The notes: generated by a model not told the origin, from the letters alone. Shown: positions 32,955 through 41,194, counted from the first letter of the stretch. The stretch: 64,000 bases of DNA from Lachnospiraceae oral taxon 107 str. F0167 (GCA_000209465.1 GL890593.1:34470-98469); one strand, 5' to 3'. Made by a program: numbers and translations.

Positions 32955-33054
32955 GGTTTGGGACACTTCCCAACAAGCAATTTTCAACCTATGCACTAAT
33001 AGTGCAAGGAGTTGAAAATACGGAAAGGGTACCCCTTTCCTATGCTTGCTATTC
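32955..33054. other. Probable origin of transfer (oriT)
   Basis: The intergenic region outside mobC holds three stacked inverted repeats: TTGGGA/TCCCAA (32958-32963 with 32968-32973), ATTTTCAAC/GTTGAAAAT (32980-32988 with 33011-33019) enclosing the near-palindrome TGCACTAATAGTGCA (32992-33006), and the 35-bp copy containing GGAAAGGG-TAC-CCCTTTCC-like pairing (33020-33054). Such clusters beside mobC and relaxase genes are typical of oriT. I cannot assign the exact nick site. Confidence 0.6.
33020..33054 (-). repeat. 35-bp inverted repeat, oriT copy
   Basis: It is the exact reverse complement of 26462-26496 at the topB end. Here it adjoins the ATTTTCAAC inverted repeat of the oriT region and lies outside any intact gene. 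Confidence 0.9.
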
Positions 33055-33126
33055 CACTTATCCCTTAATCTCTACAACAACGGGAATTCACATTTTGCCA
33101 AAAGAGCGGGAGGAAAATTGCTTATT

Positions 33127-33440
33127 TCAAGGAGTTTTTCTGTTCGGTATCTGCGCTTTCTTTAGCGGCGGGGTGATGATCCACAGATTGTTTTCGCTGA
33201 TACAGTCAATTAGGGCGTCGAGCTGACGTCGTTGTATGGTCTTTGTGGTGCCCTTCTACGAGAAAAAATTGATCGACGGATATATCCAAGTGAGTAACGA
33301 GTCGATAGAAAACTTACAGGAGGGGGGTTGCTCGCTGTTTTTAATAGAAGCTATGTAACGGTGAGAAAGATGTATATGCGCTGCAAGCTCTTTTCGCGTT
33401 AATATTTCATCAAGTGGAGACAGACACTTCTGGCAGAAAA
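33127..33440 (-). pseudogene. Decayed XRE-family repressor of the ICE
   Basis: Pieces of a known ICE regulator are readable on the minus strand in different frames. One gives ILTRKELAAHIHLSHRYIASIKN (helix-turn-helix, about 33335-33405). A second gives VFYRLVTHLDISVDQFFLVEGHHKDH (about 33245-33320). A third gives RRQLDALIDCISENNLWII (about 33165-33225). Intact relatives join these as LTREQ...[28 protein letters not shown]...RRRQLDALLDGF. At least two frameshifts, one at or near the C6/G6 run 33322-33327, and a CAA-to-TAA stop separate them. The gene cannot make a full repressor. No intact gene lies in 32926-33489. Confidence 0.75.
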
Positions 33441-33489
33441 TAAAATAGGAGAAAGATTTCTGTTGTCGAGTTTCAGGACAACAAGGTCC

Positions 33490-34104
33490 TTATCCTTTTA
33501 TCAGATAACTTATTCCAGCAACAAAAAACACACACAATTTATCAATGTAAAAGCGAGCCTCACACCGATTCTTACCGTGACGCAATGGTTCAAACATAGA
33601 AGAATAAAAAGAGTTTGTCAGCATGTGAAGGACACCTCGCATCAAATCTTCGTCAGTACCGGACATGCTTGCAATATTGCTCTGTGTATAGACATAAGAA
33701 AGATTTATTTCTGTTAGCTTATCAATCAGAGTTGTTTGCCGTGTGCCATCCAAAGAACATTGAAGCAATAAAAATTCATCTCTATGATCATAAATATAAT
33801 CAATCATATCAAGATAGATTGCTGTATCATCAATAGAGGCGAATGCAGCACTGCGGTTTTCTTTGTTTTTTAACCAGAATTGGTCTGCGTAATTCTGATA
33901 TAACTCTACGAGTCCATCTGAAATCGGTAAAACAATCGCATCAAACAGACCTTCTTTGTTAGGAAAACGCGTATAAACAGCGCGAGCGCTAGTATTCGCT
34001 TTTTTTGCAATATCACGTATGGAGGCAGATTGAAAACCTTTATCTAAAAATTCATCTCTTGCGCATTCCAATAGGCGCTCTGAAACACCGGTAATTCTTT
34101 TCAT
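33490..34104 (-). CDS. TetR/AcrR family transcriptional repressor
   Basis: The 204-residue protein has a classic TetR DNA-binding head: RLLECARDEFLDKGFQSASIRDIAKKANTSARAVYTRFPNKEGLFDA, whose HTH is at about residues 27-46. The ligand-binding body (about 60-204) is poorly conserved, as usual. ATG 34104 has GGAGAGAAGAAT upstream. It is divergent from the ABC/ECF operon, and two matching palindromes (34125-34140 and 34212-34230) overlap the two facing promoters, so it almost certainly represses itself and the transporter operon. The inducing ligand is unknown but is likely the transported compound. Confidence 0.9.
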   Translation of the reverse strand: MKRITGVSERLLECARDEFLDKGFQSASIRDIAKKANTSARAVYTRFPNKEGLFDAIVLPISDGLVELYQNYADQFWLKNKENRSAAFASIDDTAIYLDMIDYIYDHRDEFLLLQCSLDGTRQTTLIDKLTEINLSYVYTQSNIASMSGTDEDLMRGVLHMLTNSFYSSMFEPLRHGKNRCEARFYIDKLCVFFVAGISYLIKG

Positions 34105-34124
34105 ATGATTCTTCTCTCCTTGAC

Positions 34125-34230
34125 TGAAACGTTGTTTTCATTTTATGAATCAAAATAAAATGTGTCAAGGAAATTTGTCTTGACAGCATCTGATAGAAGT
34201 TGTATATTTTTATTGAAACATCGTTTCAAT
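34125..34230. promoter_or_regulatory. Divergent promoters with paired TetR operators
   Basis: Plus strand: TTGACA 34180-34185, 17 bp, TATATT 34203-34208, then palindrome ATTGAAAC-ATC-GTTTCAAT (34212-34230) over the start point. Minus strand: TTGACA (complement of 34163-34168), 17 bp, TAAAAT (complement of 34140-34145), then the related palindrome TGAAACGTTGTTTTCA (34125-34140). Both promoters have near-consensus boxes and both would be blocked by one repressor. Confidence 0.85.
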
Positions 34231-34254
34231 GCCGCCGAAGCGGCATATATTTTT
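34229..34254 (+). terminator. Leader hairpin with U-tract (possible attenuator)
   Basis: ATGCCGC-CGAA-GCGGCAT (34229-34246) is a 7-bp stem with a tetraloop, followed by ATATTTTT. It lies about 15 nt into the transporter transcript, 58 nt before the first start codon, so it could stop transcription early or protect the 5' end. Confidence 0.45.
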
Positions 34255-34303
34255 CGCCTGTGGTTAGCAAGATCTAACTTAATGGCAGTAAGGGGCTGAT
34301 ATT

Positions 34304-36091
34304 ATGAAAGAAAACAAGGTAATGAGCCGTTTGTTTGGTTACATGGGCTTATTCAAAATCACAATGATAATTTCTATTATCTTGTCCGCGGTTTCCGCAG
34401 TTATCAACCTATATGCTTTCGTGTGTGTGTATAACGTTATGAAAGAGATTGTCCAATCTCTCGGTGACATACATTCCCTCGACCAAGCATATATGGTGAA
34501 TATGGGCTGGCGTGCTGTATATTTTATCCTCACGTCCTTTGGAATGTATGGTATGGCATTGTTATTTTCCCATATTACCGCCTTTAATACAGTAGCGAGG
34601 TTGCGGATCCGGCTTGTTCGGCATGTGGGACGCTTGCCTTTGGGGTATCATACCCAAAATCCCAGCGGAAAACTGCGAAAGATTATAGAAAAGAATTCAG
34701 ACAATTTAGAAACACTGATTGCGCATCAAATCCCCGATTTTGCGGGAGCTGTTGCGCTGCCAATTGCTTTTTTGTTTTTTATGTTTATATATGACTGGCG
34801 GCTGTCTTTGATTTGTCTGATCCCAATATTAATCGGTTTTGGAATCCTTGTGTATATGCTGAAAGATGAGAGCGAGGGCTTTGCAAAACAATATCAAAAA
34901 TCCGCCGAGGACATCAGCAATGCGGTTACGGAATATGTCAGAGGCATTTCCGTAGTTAAGGTATTCGGACAAACTGCCAATTCCTTCAGGCGCTATAAAG
35001 CCGCAGTAAAAGAGTACAGTGACTATTTGTTAAAGTATGCACTCTCAATGGAAAATACAGACGGTGCTTATCATGCGGCTATCAATGGGATATTCTTTTT
35101 CTTAATTCCCGGAGGGATTATCCTTTTTAATGCGGGCGGCAATCCTGAAAAAATGGTATTGAGTTTTCTGTTTTTTGCTGTCATTATCCCCATGGTAGTT
35201 ACAATTTTAGCCCGTATTATGAGCAGCTCTTCAAATCTGATGCTGTCTAAAGCTTCCTTGGATGCAATTGATAGGATATTGGAGGAAAACCCTTTGCCGG
35301 AACCGACAAATCCTCGTAAACCTTCAGGGTATGATATTGCTTTTGAACATGTTTCGTTTGCATATGAAAAAGGAGCCGCAAAAGCTTTGAATAATGTATC
35401 TATGAATATAAAAGAAGGAACAATTACTGCACTGGTGGGAGAATCAGGCGGCGGCAAAAGCACTGTCACCAATTTGCTTGCAAGATTTTGGGATGTTCAG
35501 GAGGGGGCTATCAGGGTTGGCGGAGTAGATGTACGGGATATGGATTATAAGCAGTGGATGGAGCAGGTCAGTATTGTGTTTCAGGATACCAACCTGTTTA
35601 AGATGTCGATTGTTGAAAATGTCGCTGTTTTTAATCCGGATGCTTCTCGTGAGGAAATTCTACATGCACTTCATCTTGCTCAATGTGACAATATTATTGA
35701 GAAATTACCGCAAGGTGCAGATACAATAATCGGAACAAAAGGAGTTTACCTCTCCGGTGGGGAGATGCAGCGCATTGCTCTTGCACGCGCAATCCTTAAA
35801 AACACACCCGTGGTATTGCTGGACGAGGCTACAGCCTTTGCGGATGCTGAAAATGAATATCTGATCCAGAAAGCTCTTGACGAGCTGCTGCGAGGGAAAA
35901 CGGTCGTTATGATTGCACATCGGCTTTCCACGATTATACATGCAGATCAAATTTGCGTTTTGAAGCAAGGGAGTATTGTAGAACGAGGGACTCACCGCGA
36001 ATTAATGGATTTGGATGGTGTATATGCCGGAATGTACAGAGAATATCAGAGCAGCATTTCATGGCGGATTGGAGGCACACACTATGCTTAA
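34304..36091 (+). CDS. ABC half-transporter, membrane and ATPase domains fused (first of pair)
   Basis: The 595-residue protein has an N-terminal ABC type-1 membrane domain (about 15-305, six helices) and a C-terminal ATPase: Walker A GESGGGKST near 380, QDTNLFKMSIVENV, signature LSGGEMQRIALARAIL near 484 and Walker B PVVLLDEATAFAD near 504. The unusual D-loop AFAD, followed by AENE, is what I associate with YbtP/YbtQ- and IrtA/IrtB-like siderophore ABC proteins rather than drug exporters (SALD). AAGGGG precedes ATG 34304. It pairs with the next gene as a heterodimer, and the ECF genes follow. Import of a metal chelate is a reasonable inference; multidrug export remains possible. Confidence 0.88.
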   Translation: MKENKVMSRLFGYMGLFKITMIISIILSAVSAVINLYAFVCVYNVMKEIVQSLGDIHSLDQAYMVNMGWRAVYFILTSFGMYGMALLFSHITAFNTVARLRIRLVRHVGRLPLGYHTQNPSGKLRKIIEKNSDNLETLIAHQIPDFAGAVALPIAFLFFMFIYDWRLSLICLIPILIGFGILVYMLKDESEGFAKQYQKSAEDISNAVTEYVRGISVVKVFGQTANSFRRYKAAVKEYSDYLLKYALSMENTDGAYHAAINGIFFFLIPGGIILFNAGGNPEKMVLSFLFFAVIIPMVVTILARIMSSSSNLMLSKASLDAIDRILEENPLPEPTNPRKPSGYDIAFEHVSFAYEKGAAKALNNVSMNIKEGTITALVGESGGGKSTVTNLLARFWDVQEGAIRVGGVDVRDMDYKQWMEQVSIVFQDTNLFKMSIVENVAVFNPDASREEILHALHLAQCDNIIEKLPQGADTIIGTKGVYLSGGEMQRIALARAILKNTPVVLLDEATAFADAENEYLIQKALDELLRGKTVVMIAHRLSTIIHADQICVLKQGSIVERGTHRELMDLDGVYAGMYREYQSSISWRIGGTHYA

Positions 36092-37826
36092 AAAAATATA
36101 CTATATCAGCGACGAGGGAAACAGAGCAATCCTAAAATCCGGGCTGTATATGGGACTGTTCAATATTGCCACTCTGCTGCCGGTAATATTACTAGCAATG
36201 GTGGCGAATGAAATGGTGAACCGTTATTTTGGAATAACACAGGGAGATATTCCGCTTTTGGGGTACTGGGGCGCCGCTTTTGTATTGCTGCTTGCAATTT
36301 TCTTTACATATCGCATAACCTATCGGAATAAGCATCTAACATCGACATCTGAAGATATGAGGCTTCGTATGGACATTGCGGATAAAATCCGAAAGCTTCC
36401 ATTGTCTTATATCGGACGGCGTGACCTGAGTGATCTGACATCCACAGTTATGGATGATGTTGCCACTGTGGAAGCGGCTCTGGCAACAAGTGTAGCGGAG
36501 TTTATAGGCGGCTTTTTGTCAGGTGTTTCCTGCCTTATTGTTATTGCCTTTTATAACTGGAAGCTGGCTGGCAGTCTGGCTATCTGCCTTCCTCTGGTAG
36601 TTATTATAATGTCCCTGTGCCGCGTTATCTCCGAAGGAACAAATAAAAGAAATCGACAAAAGAAACTTGACATTAGTGACGGACTTCAAGAGTATCTGGA
36701 AAACATTAAGGTGTTGCGCTCTTCAGAAAAAATGGAGGGATATCAAAACCGTCTGGCTGTAACAATCAAGCGCGTTTTGACAGGACTTGTTTTATATGAG
36801 TTTTTGTCAGGATCCACGATTAGTTTTTCTCATAACATCATGAGAACCGGCGTAGGTCTGGTTATCGTTACTGGATCTACACTTCTGATTTCAGGGGAAA
36901 TCAGTGTGTTTACATTTCTCCTTTTCCTTTTGGTTGCCGTCAGAATTTACGAGCCGCTGACAAAGGCCTGTGAGTCCTTAGGCGTAATGATTTCATCGCT
37001 GGTAAGCGCCAAACGGATCCGGGAGCTGATGGATTATCCTGAGCAGAAAGGAGCTGAGAATCTGCATCCCGAAACCTTTGATATTACCTTTGAACATGTA
37101 TCCTTTGCCTACAATGAGGAAGACGTCCTGCATGACATTTCTTTTACCGCTAAGCAGGGACAAATCACTGCGTTAGTCGGACCATCAGGATGCGGGAAAA
37201 GTACACTCTGCCGACTGGCTGCCCGTTTTTGGGATGTAAACAGAGGAAGCGTATCTTTAGGCGGAACAAATATCAACGATATTGCGCCAGATGAGCTTTT
37301 GAAGAATTATTCTTTTGTGTTTCAGGATGTGGTGTTATTCAATGACACCATCTACAACAACATAAAGATAGGGAAAGAGAATGCAACTCGTGAGGAAGTC
37401 ATGAAGGCGGCGAAACTTGCTCAATGTGACGAGTTTATACATCGGCTCCCTCAGGGTTACGATACAGTGATCGGAGAAAACGGCAAGACGCTTTCCGGCG
37501 GTGAGCGTCAACGGCTCTCGATTGCACGGGCATTTCTGAAGAACGCTCCTGTGATTCTGCTGGATGAAAGTACGGCTTCGATTGACCCGGAAAACGAAAC
37601 AAAAATCCAGCAGGCGATCGGCAGACTGATTGAGAATAAAACAGTCTTAATCATTGCTCACAAACTTCGCTCTATCGTGGAGTGCGACAAGATAGTCGTT
37701 TTGAAGGAGGGTCAGTTATTGGAAACCGGTACGCATGAAGAGCTTATGAAACATAAGGGCTTATATCACCGCCTCTACTTACTGCAAAATGAAAGTTTAG
37801 CATGGACTGTAAAAAAATCTATATAA
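36084..37826 (+). CDS. ABC half-transporter, membrane and ATPase domains fused (second of pair)
   Basis: I choose ATG 36084 (MLKKIYYISDEGNRAILKSG), 8 bp after GGAGG and inside the end of the previous gene; an upstream ATG at 36015 only re-reads that gene. The 580-residue protein has a membrane domain (about 15-300) and an ATPase with Walker A GPSGCGKST near 363, QDVVLFNDTIYNNI, signature LSGGERQRLSIARAFL and Walker B PVILLDESTASID followed by PENE. It is the partner of the preceding half-transporter. Codon use resembles its neighbour and differs from the chromosomal flanks, consistent with cargo. Confidence 0.88.
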   Translation: MLKKIYYISDEGNRAILKSGLYMGLFNIATLLPVILLAMVANEMVNRYFGITQGDIPLLGYWGAAFVLLLAIFFTYRITYRNKHLTSTSEDMRLRMDIADKIRKLPLSYIGRRDLSDLTSTVMDDVATVEAALATSVAEFIGGFLSGVSCLIVIAFYNWKLAGSLAICLPLVVIIMSLCRVISEGTNKRNRQKKLDISDGLQEYLENIKVLRSSEKMEGYQNRLAVTIKRVLTGLVLYEFLSGSTISFSHNIMRTGVGLVIVTGSTLLISGEISVFTFLLFLLVAVRIYEPLTKACESLGVMISSLVSAKRIRELMDYPEQKGAENLHPETFDITFEHVSFAYNEEDVLHDISFTAKQGQITALVGPSGCGKSTLCRLAARFWDVNRGSVSLGGTNINDIAPDELLKNYSFVFQDVVLFNDTIYNNIKIGKENATREEVMKAAKLAQCDEFIHRLPQGYDTVIGENGKTLSGGERQRLSIARAFLKNAPVILLDESTASIDPENETKIQQAIGRLIENKTVLIIAHKLRSIVECDKIVVLKEGQLLETGTHEELMKHKGLYHRLYLLQNESLAWTVKKSI

Positions 37827-37861
37827 TTATGAAAAATTTATCAACGAAAGGATCGAATAAA

Positions 37862-38464
37862 ATGAAAAAAGAAGTGAACCAGAACCGACTGAATGGTAAA
37901 GATTTGATGAATGTAGGAATTTTTACGGCAATCAATGTTATTCTAGGAGTTGTAGTTGCAGTTGCTATTGGTCTAACCCCCATCGGTTTTATGATGATAC
38001 CCTTTGTTGCAGCGATCATAATGGGCATTCCAATGATGCTTTACTTTACGAAAATAAAAAAGTTCGGCATGATTCTGATTTTTGAGCTCGTAAACGGAAT
38101 AGTTCTTCTTCTGACCGGAATGGGACCTGATGCGTTGATTTGCGGAGTTGTAATTGGTCTGATTGTGGAATTTATTATCAAATCCGGCGACTATCGAAGT
38201 GCGAAGCGTGCCGTTTTTGGATATGCTCTTTTGATGCTCACCTCATGCGCCAACTATATCCATTGGCTGAATGCCAGTGCAGAATGGCTCAATAAAAATG
38301 CGGCGACATACGGACAGGATTTCATGTACACCATCTCCGGATGGCTTGACTATTGGTGGATGTTCCCTGCAGTTATCCTTTCCGCTTTTATCGGAGGCAT
38401 ACTTGGCGGTTTGCTTGGTCGGGCTGTACTGAAAAAGCACTTTTTGAGAAGTGGGCTGGTCTGA
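37862..38464 (+). CDS. ECF transporter S component, MptD/Trep_Strep family
   Basis: The 200-residue membrane protein starts at ATG 37862 (MKKEVNQNRLNGKDL) after GAAAGGATCG. It has six hydrophobic segments, the first being LMNVGIFTAINVILGVVVAVAIGL, with GFMMIPFVAAIIMGIPMMLYF and KFGMILIFELVNGIVLLLTGMGPDALICG as typical Trep_Strep S-component stretches (core GMGPDALICG). S components bind the substrate and rotate in the membrane when linked to an energising module. Members of this family sit in operons with paired ABC proteins; the substrate is not known. Its stop overlaps the T-component start by 1 nt (TGATG). Confidence 0.85.
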   Translation: MKKEVNQNRLNGKDLMNVGIFTAINVILGVVVAVAIGLTPIGFMMIPFVAAIIMGIPMMLYFTKIKKFGMILIFELVNGIVLLLTGMGPDALICGVVIGLIVEFIIKSGDYRSAKRAVFGYALLMLTSCANYIHWLNASAEWLNKNAATYGQDFMYTISGWLDYWWMFPAVILSAFIGGILGGLLGRAVLKKHFLRSGLV

Positions 38465-39195
38465 TGAACACGATATTACGAAATACAAGGCCGACAGCAA
38501 AGCAGATGTATCTTGACCCACGTACAAAGATCCTGCTTTGCCTGACGGTTTCCTGTGTCATGATGTCAAGTGATATTATCGGAATAATGAGATTCGTGTT
38601 GCCATGCCTTGCCGCTATTCCTCTTTTATTTCTTGTTTTTTTGAAAAAAACAAAGATTGCAGCCTACTATGTTGTTATGTATATAGTCACCGCAACCGTA
38701 CCGAGGCTATTGATGCCTCATGTGTCGCCACTGTTCAACCTCCTTTTCACCGGTATGATTGCCATGTTTACAAAGCTGCTGCCAGGGATGTCCATGTTTT
38801 GCCTTTTGATATTAACAACAACGGTAAGTGAATTTGTTGCAGCTATGGACAGACTGCATATATCCAAAAAAATTTCAGTTCCGGTATCCGTAATGTTTCG
38901 ATTTATTCCTACAATTCGGGAGGAGTACAAAGCGATTCGTGATGCTATGCGTCTGCGGGACTTAAGCTGGCGCAATCCGATGGAAATGTTGGAATACAGA
39001 ATGGTGCCTCTTCTGACAGGGTTGGTAACAATTGGAAATGAGCTGTCTACGTCAGCTCTCACGCGGGGATTGGATTCCCCACAGCGACGCACAAATATGT
39101 GCCCGATAGGATTTCACTGGCAGGATGCAGTCGCACTGTTGTTCTGTATTGCCATTATTATTTGCTATGTTCTTTCCGCATTCTTTGGGTGGTAG
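38464..39195 (+). CDS. ECF transporter T component (EcfT-like)
   Basis: The 243-residue protein begins at ATG 38464, overlapping the S gene by 1 nt; earlier in-frame ATG 38353 lies within the S gene. Membrane helices are visible at about 18-70 and 75-120, plus one at the C-terminus (AVALLFCIAIIICYVLSAFF). The coupling helices carry the T-component motifs MRLRDLSWRNPMEML and the second Ala-Arg-Gly equivalent TSALTRGLDSP (about 196-206). It bridges the S component to the ATPase subunits. The EcfA gene follows at 28 bp. Confidence 0.88.
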   Translation: MNTILRNTRPTAKQMYLDPRTKILLCLTVSCVMMSSDIIGIMRFVLPCLAAIPLLFLVFLKKTKIAAYYVVMYIVTATVPRLLMPHVSPLFNLLFTGMIAMFTKLLPGMSMFCLLILTTTVSEFVAAMDRLHISKKISVPVSVMFRFIPTIREEYKAIRDAMRLRDLSWRNPMEMLEYRMVPLLTGLVTIGNELSTSALTRGLDSPQRRTNMCPIGFHWQDAVALLFCIAIIICYVLSAFFGW

Positions 39196-39222
39196 CTAAA
39201 ATGTTTAGAAGGAGATTTTTCT

Positions 39223-40689
39223 TTGATAAAAGTTGAACATGTATCTTTTACTTATGAGAATGCCGAAAACGGTGCGGCGATTCTTGATAACTCCGCACAA
39301 ATTTCCAAAGGAGAAATTGTATTGTTGTGTGGGGAGTCCGGCAGTGGGAAAACCACATTCAGCCGTTTGATTAATGGACTGATTCCAAACTATTATGAAG
39401 GGACACTCGTCGGTAAGGTTCAGGTTAATACTATGATTCCAAAAGAGCTTGAACTTCATGAACTGGCTCCTTATATTGGTTCTGTGTTTCAGAATCCTAA
39501 AGCACAATTCTATACCCTGGTAACGGATACCGAAATCGTCTTTTCCTGTGAAAATATGGGCATGGAGCGAAAAGATATACTAATGCGGTTTGATGATACG
39601 GTGACCGCAATGCGATTGGAACCACTGCTTGGCCGAAACTTATTTACACTAAGCGGCGGCGAAAAACAAAAAATAGCGTGTGCCTCTGTCCATGCTTTGC
39701 TGCCTGATATTTTGGTTTTGGATGAACCGACATCCAACCTGGATATTGGTACAATCCATGAGCTTGAGAATATTTTGTCTTTGTGGAAGGCGCAAGGAAA
39801 GACGGTTATTGTAGCAGAACACCGACTGGCTTGGCTTCGCAGACTTGCAGACCGGGTTCTGTATTTCAGGAAAGGAAAAATTGAACAAGAGTTCACCGGT
39901 GAGATTTTTTTCCGAAAGCCGCTTCCCTCTTTACATGAAATGGGCTTGCGTGGGATAAGCCACTTTGTGCCGCTGCGAGTGAGCAGCAAAAGGACAGATG
40001 AAGGGATAGAACTCCGGGATTTTTCTTTTACTGTCGGAAAGGAAAATCTCCTCAATATTGACTACCTGAAGATTCCAAAAGGCTCCGTTGTTGCAGTGCT
40101 GGGGAATAATGGTGCAGGAAAGACAACTCTGGCCAGGTGTTTGTGCGGCTTAGAAAGAAAAATTAAAGGAACCTTTTCATTCCTTGGGAGAGAATATAAA
40201 TCGAAACAGAGACTGAAACTCTGTTACATGGTGATGCAGGATGTCAACCACCAGCTTTTTGCAGAAAGCGTTTTTGATGAGATAACACTTGGGGCTAAAA
40301 ATATTTCTGAGGAAGAGAGAAAAAATTACACGGAGAACATTCTGTCCATGTTGGATCTGCTATCGTACAAGGATAGCCATCCCATGTCTCTTTCAGGCGG
40401 GCAGAAACAACGTGTGGCAATAGCCGGTGCCATTGCTACGCACAAGGAAATCATCGTGTATGATGAGCCAACCAGCGGATTGGACTACCGCCATATGAAA
40501 GAGGTCGCAGCTTGCATCCAAAAACTATCTGATATGGGCAAAACCCAATTTATTATAACCCATGATCCTGAACTTGTCGCATATTGTTGCGATTATATGA
40601 TGTTTATGGACAACGGTATTGTGTCACATTTTGGGGAATGGACAGATGAAAATATAGCTTTTATTTCCCGCTATTTTGAAAATGAATAG
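39223..40689 (+). CDS. ECF transporter ATPase, two fused ABC cassettes (EcfA1A2)
   Basis: A TTG start at 39223 follows AAGGAGA; no ATG fits. The 488-residue protein has two complete ATPase domains. The first has GESGSGKTT (about 35), QNPKAQFYTLVTDTE, LSGGEKQKIA and ILVLDEPTSNLD. The second (about 265-488) has GNNGAGKTTLARCL, QDVNHQLFAESVFDEI, LSGGQKQRVAIAGA and IIVYDEPTSGLDYRHM. The Q-loop sequences QNPxxQ and QDVNHQLF are typical of ECF ATPases. It energises the S-T pair. It is the last gene of the cargo operon, followed by a terminator. Confidence 0.9.
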   Translation: MIKVEHVSFTYENAENGAAILDNSAQISKGEIVLLCGESGSGKTTFSRLINGLIPNYYEGTLVGKVQVNTMIPKELELHELAPYIGSVFQNPKAQFYTLVTDTEIVFSCENMGMERKDILMRFDDTVTAMRLEPLLGRNLFTLSGGEKQKIACASVHALLPDILVLDEPTSNLDIGTIHELENILSLWKAQGKTVIVAEHRLAWLRRLADRVLYFRKGKIEQEFTGEIFFRKPLPSLHEMGLRGISHFVPLRVSSKRTDEGIELRDFSFTVGKENLLNIDYLKIPKGSVVAVLGNNGAGKTTLARCLCGLERKIKGTFSFLGREYKSKQRLKLCYMVMQDVNHQLFAESVFDEITLGAKNISEEERKNYTENILSMLDLLSYKDSHPMSLSGGQKQRVAIAGAIATHKEIIVYDEPTSGLDYRHMKEVAACIQKLSDMGKTQFIITHDPELVAYCCDYMMFMDNGIVSHFGEWTDENIAFISRYFENE

Positions 40690-40805
40690 GAAAATCAAAT
40701 TACATTATTTGGCGCAATGAAAAATGCTATTTCATCTATCTTTACAAAAACAAAGCTGCTGTCAAGGATATGCTGTAACCTGAAAAGTTAATATGATTTG
40801 ATCTG

Positions 40806-40848
40806 ACGGCGATTTTGAAAGTGTCACAATTTCAAACCGCCGTTTTCT
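40806..40848 (+). terminator. Terminator of the ABC/ECF cargo operon
   Basis: CGGCGATTTTGAAA (40807-40820) pairs with TTTCAAACCGCCG (40830-40842) with a single bulge, then TTTT follows. The stretch 40690-40924 has no convincing gene. Confidence 0.75.
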
Positions 40849-40924
40849 GTTTTGAAAAAGGATGCGGAGGATGTATAGCGTCACTCTATTCACAGAACAC
40901 AGCGGTATCAAAGGAGGTATCGTC

Positions 40925-40996
40925 GTGTTTATTTTTCGTCATCTTAAGTTAAAGGGGATATATTCTATTTCCGGGTTTCCGTACCCTTACGGATAA
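40925..40996 (+). CDS. Probable 23-residue leader peptide of the control module
   Basis: AGGAGG (40912-40917) is 7 bp before GTG 40925. The 23-codon frame reads FIFRHLKLKGIYSISGFPYP and ends at TAA 40996. A longer frame in the same phase could start at ATG 40871. An intrinsic terminator lies 40 bp after the stop, upstream of the sigma factor, so the pair resembles a translation-linked attenuator as known for Tn916 tet(M). Expression is inferred. Confidence 0.5.
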   Translation: MFIFRHLKLKGIYSISGFPYPYG

Positions 40997-41036
40997 CCTG
41001 TTACATCATATACATATAGCTATCTTTTCATGTCCG

Positions 41037-41068
41037 ATCCCGGCTGCCCTGTGCAGTCGGGATTTTTT
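41037..41068 (+). terminator. Attenuator-like terminator before the sigma factor
   Basis: ATCCCGGCTGC (41037-41047) pairs with GCAGTCGGGAT (41053-41063) with one G-U, then T6. It lies 127 bp before the sigma-factor start and 41 bp after the leader ORF. Confidence 0.8.
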
Positions 41069-41194
41069 GTGCCTACAAAAACTTTTTTTCAAAAATATTC
41101 GCTTTTCTTTGGCAGTTTTCAACTCTGTGTTGTTGAGGGTTTACGAAAGGGGAAATTCTACCCGCTTTCGCGGCTGCGAAAGGAGGTGAATACC

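Noticed and set aside
33463..33836. Plus-strand ORFs opposite tetR
   Set aside because: They have no ribosome sites or family similarity, and the minus-strand TetR protein is clear.
38353..38463. N-terminal extension of the EcfT component
   Set aside because: It re-reads the S-component gene in another frame; ATG 38464 with TGATG coupling is the natural start.
41030..41194. N-terminal extension of the sigma factor from ATG 41030
   Set aside because: It runs through the terminator hairpin and has no ribosome site, whereas ATG 41195 has AAAGGAGGTGA.
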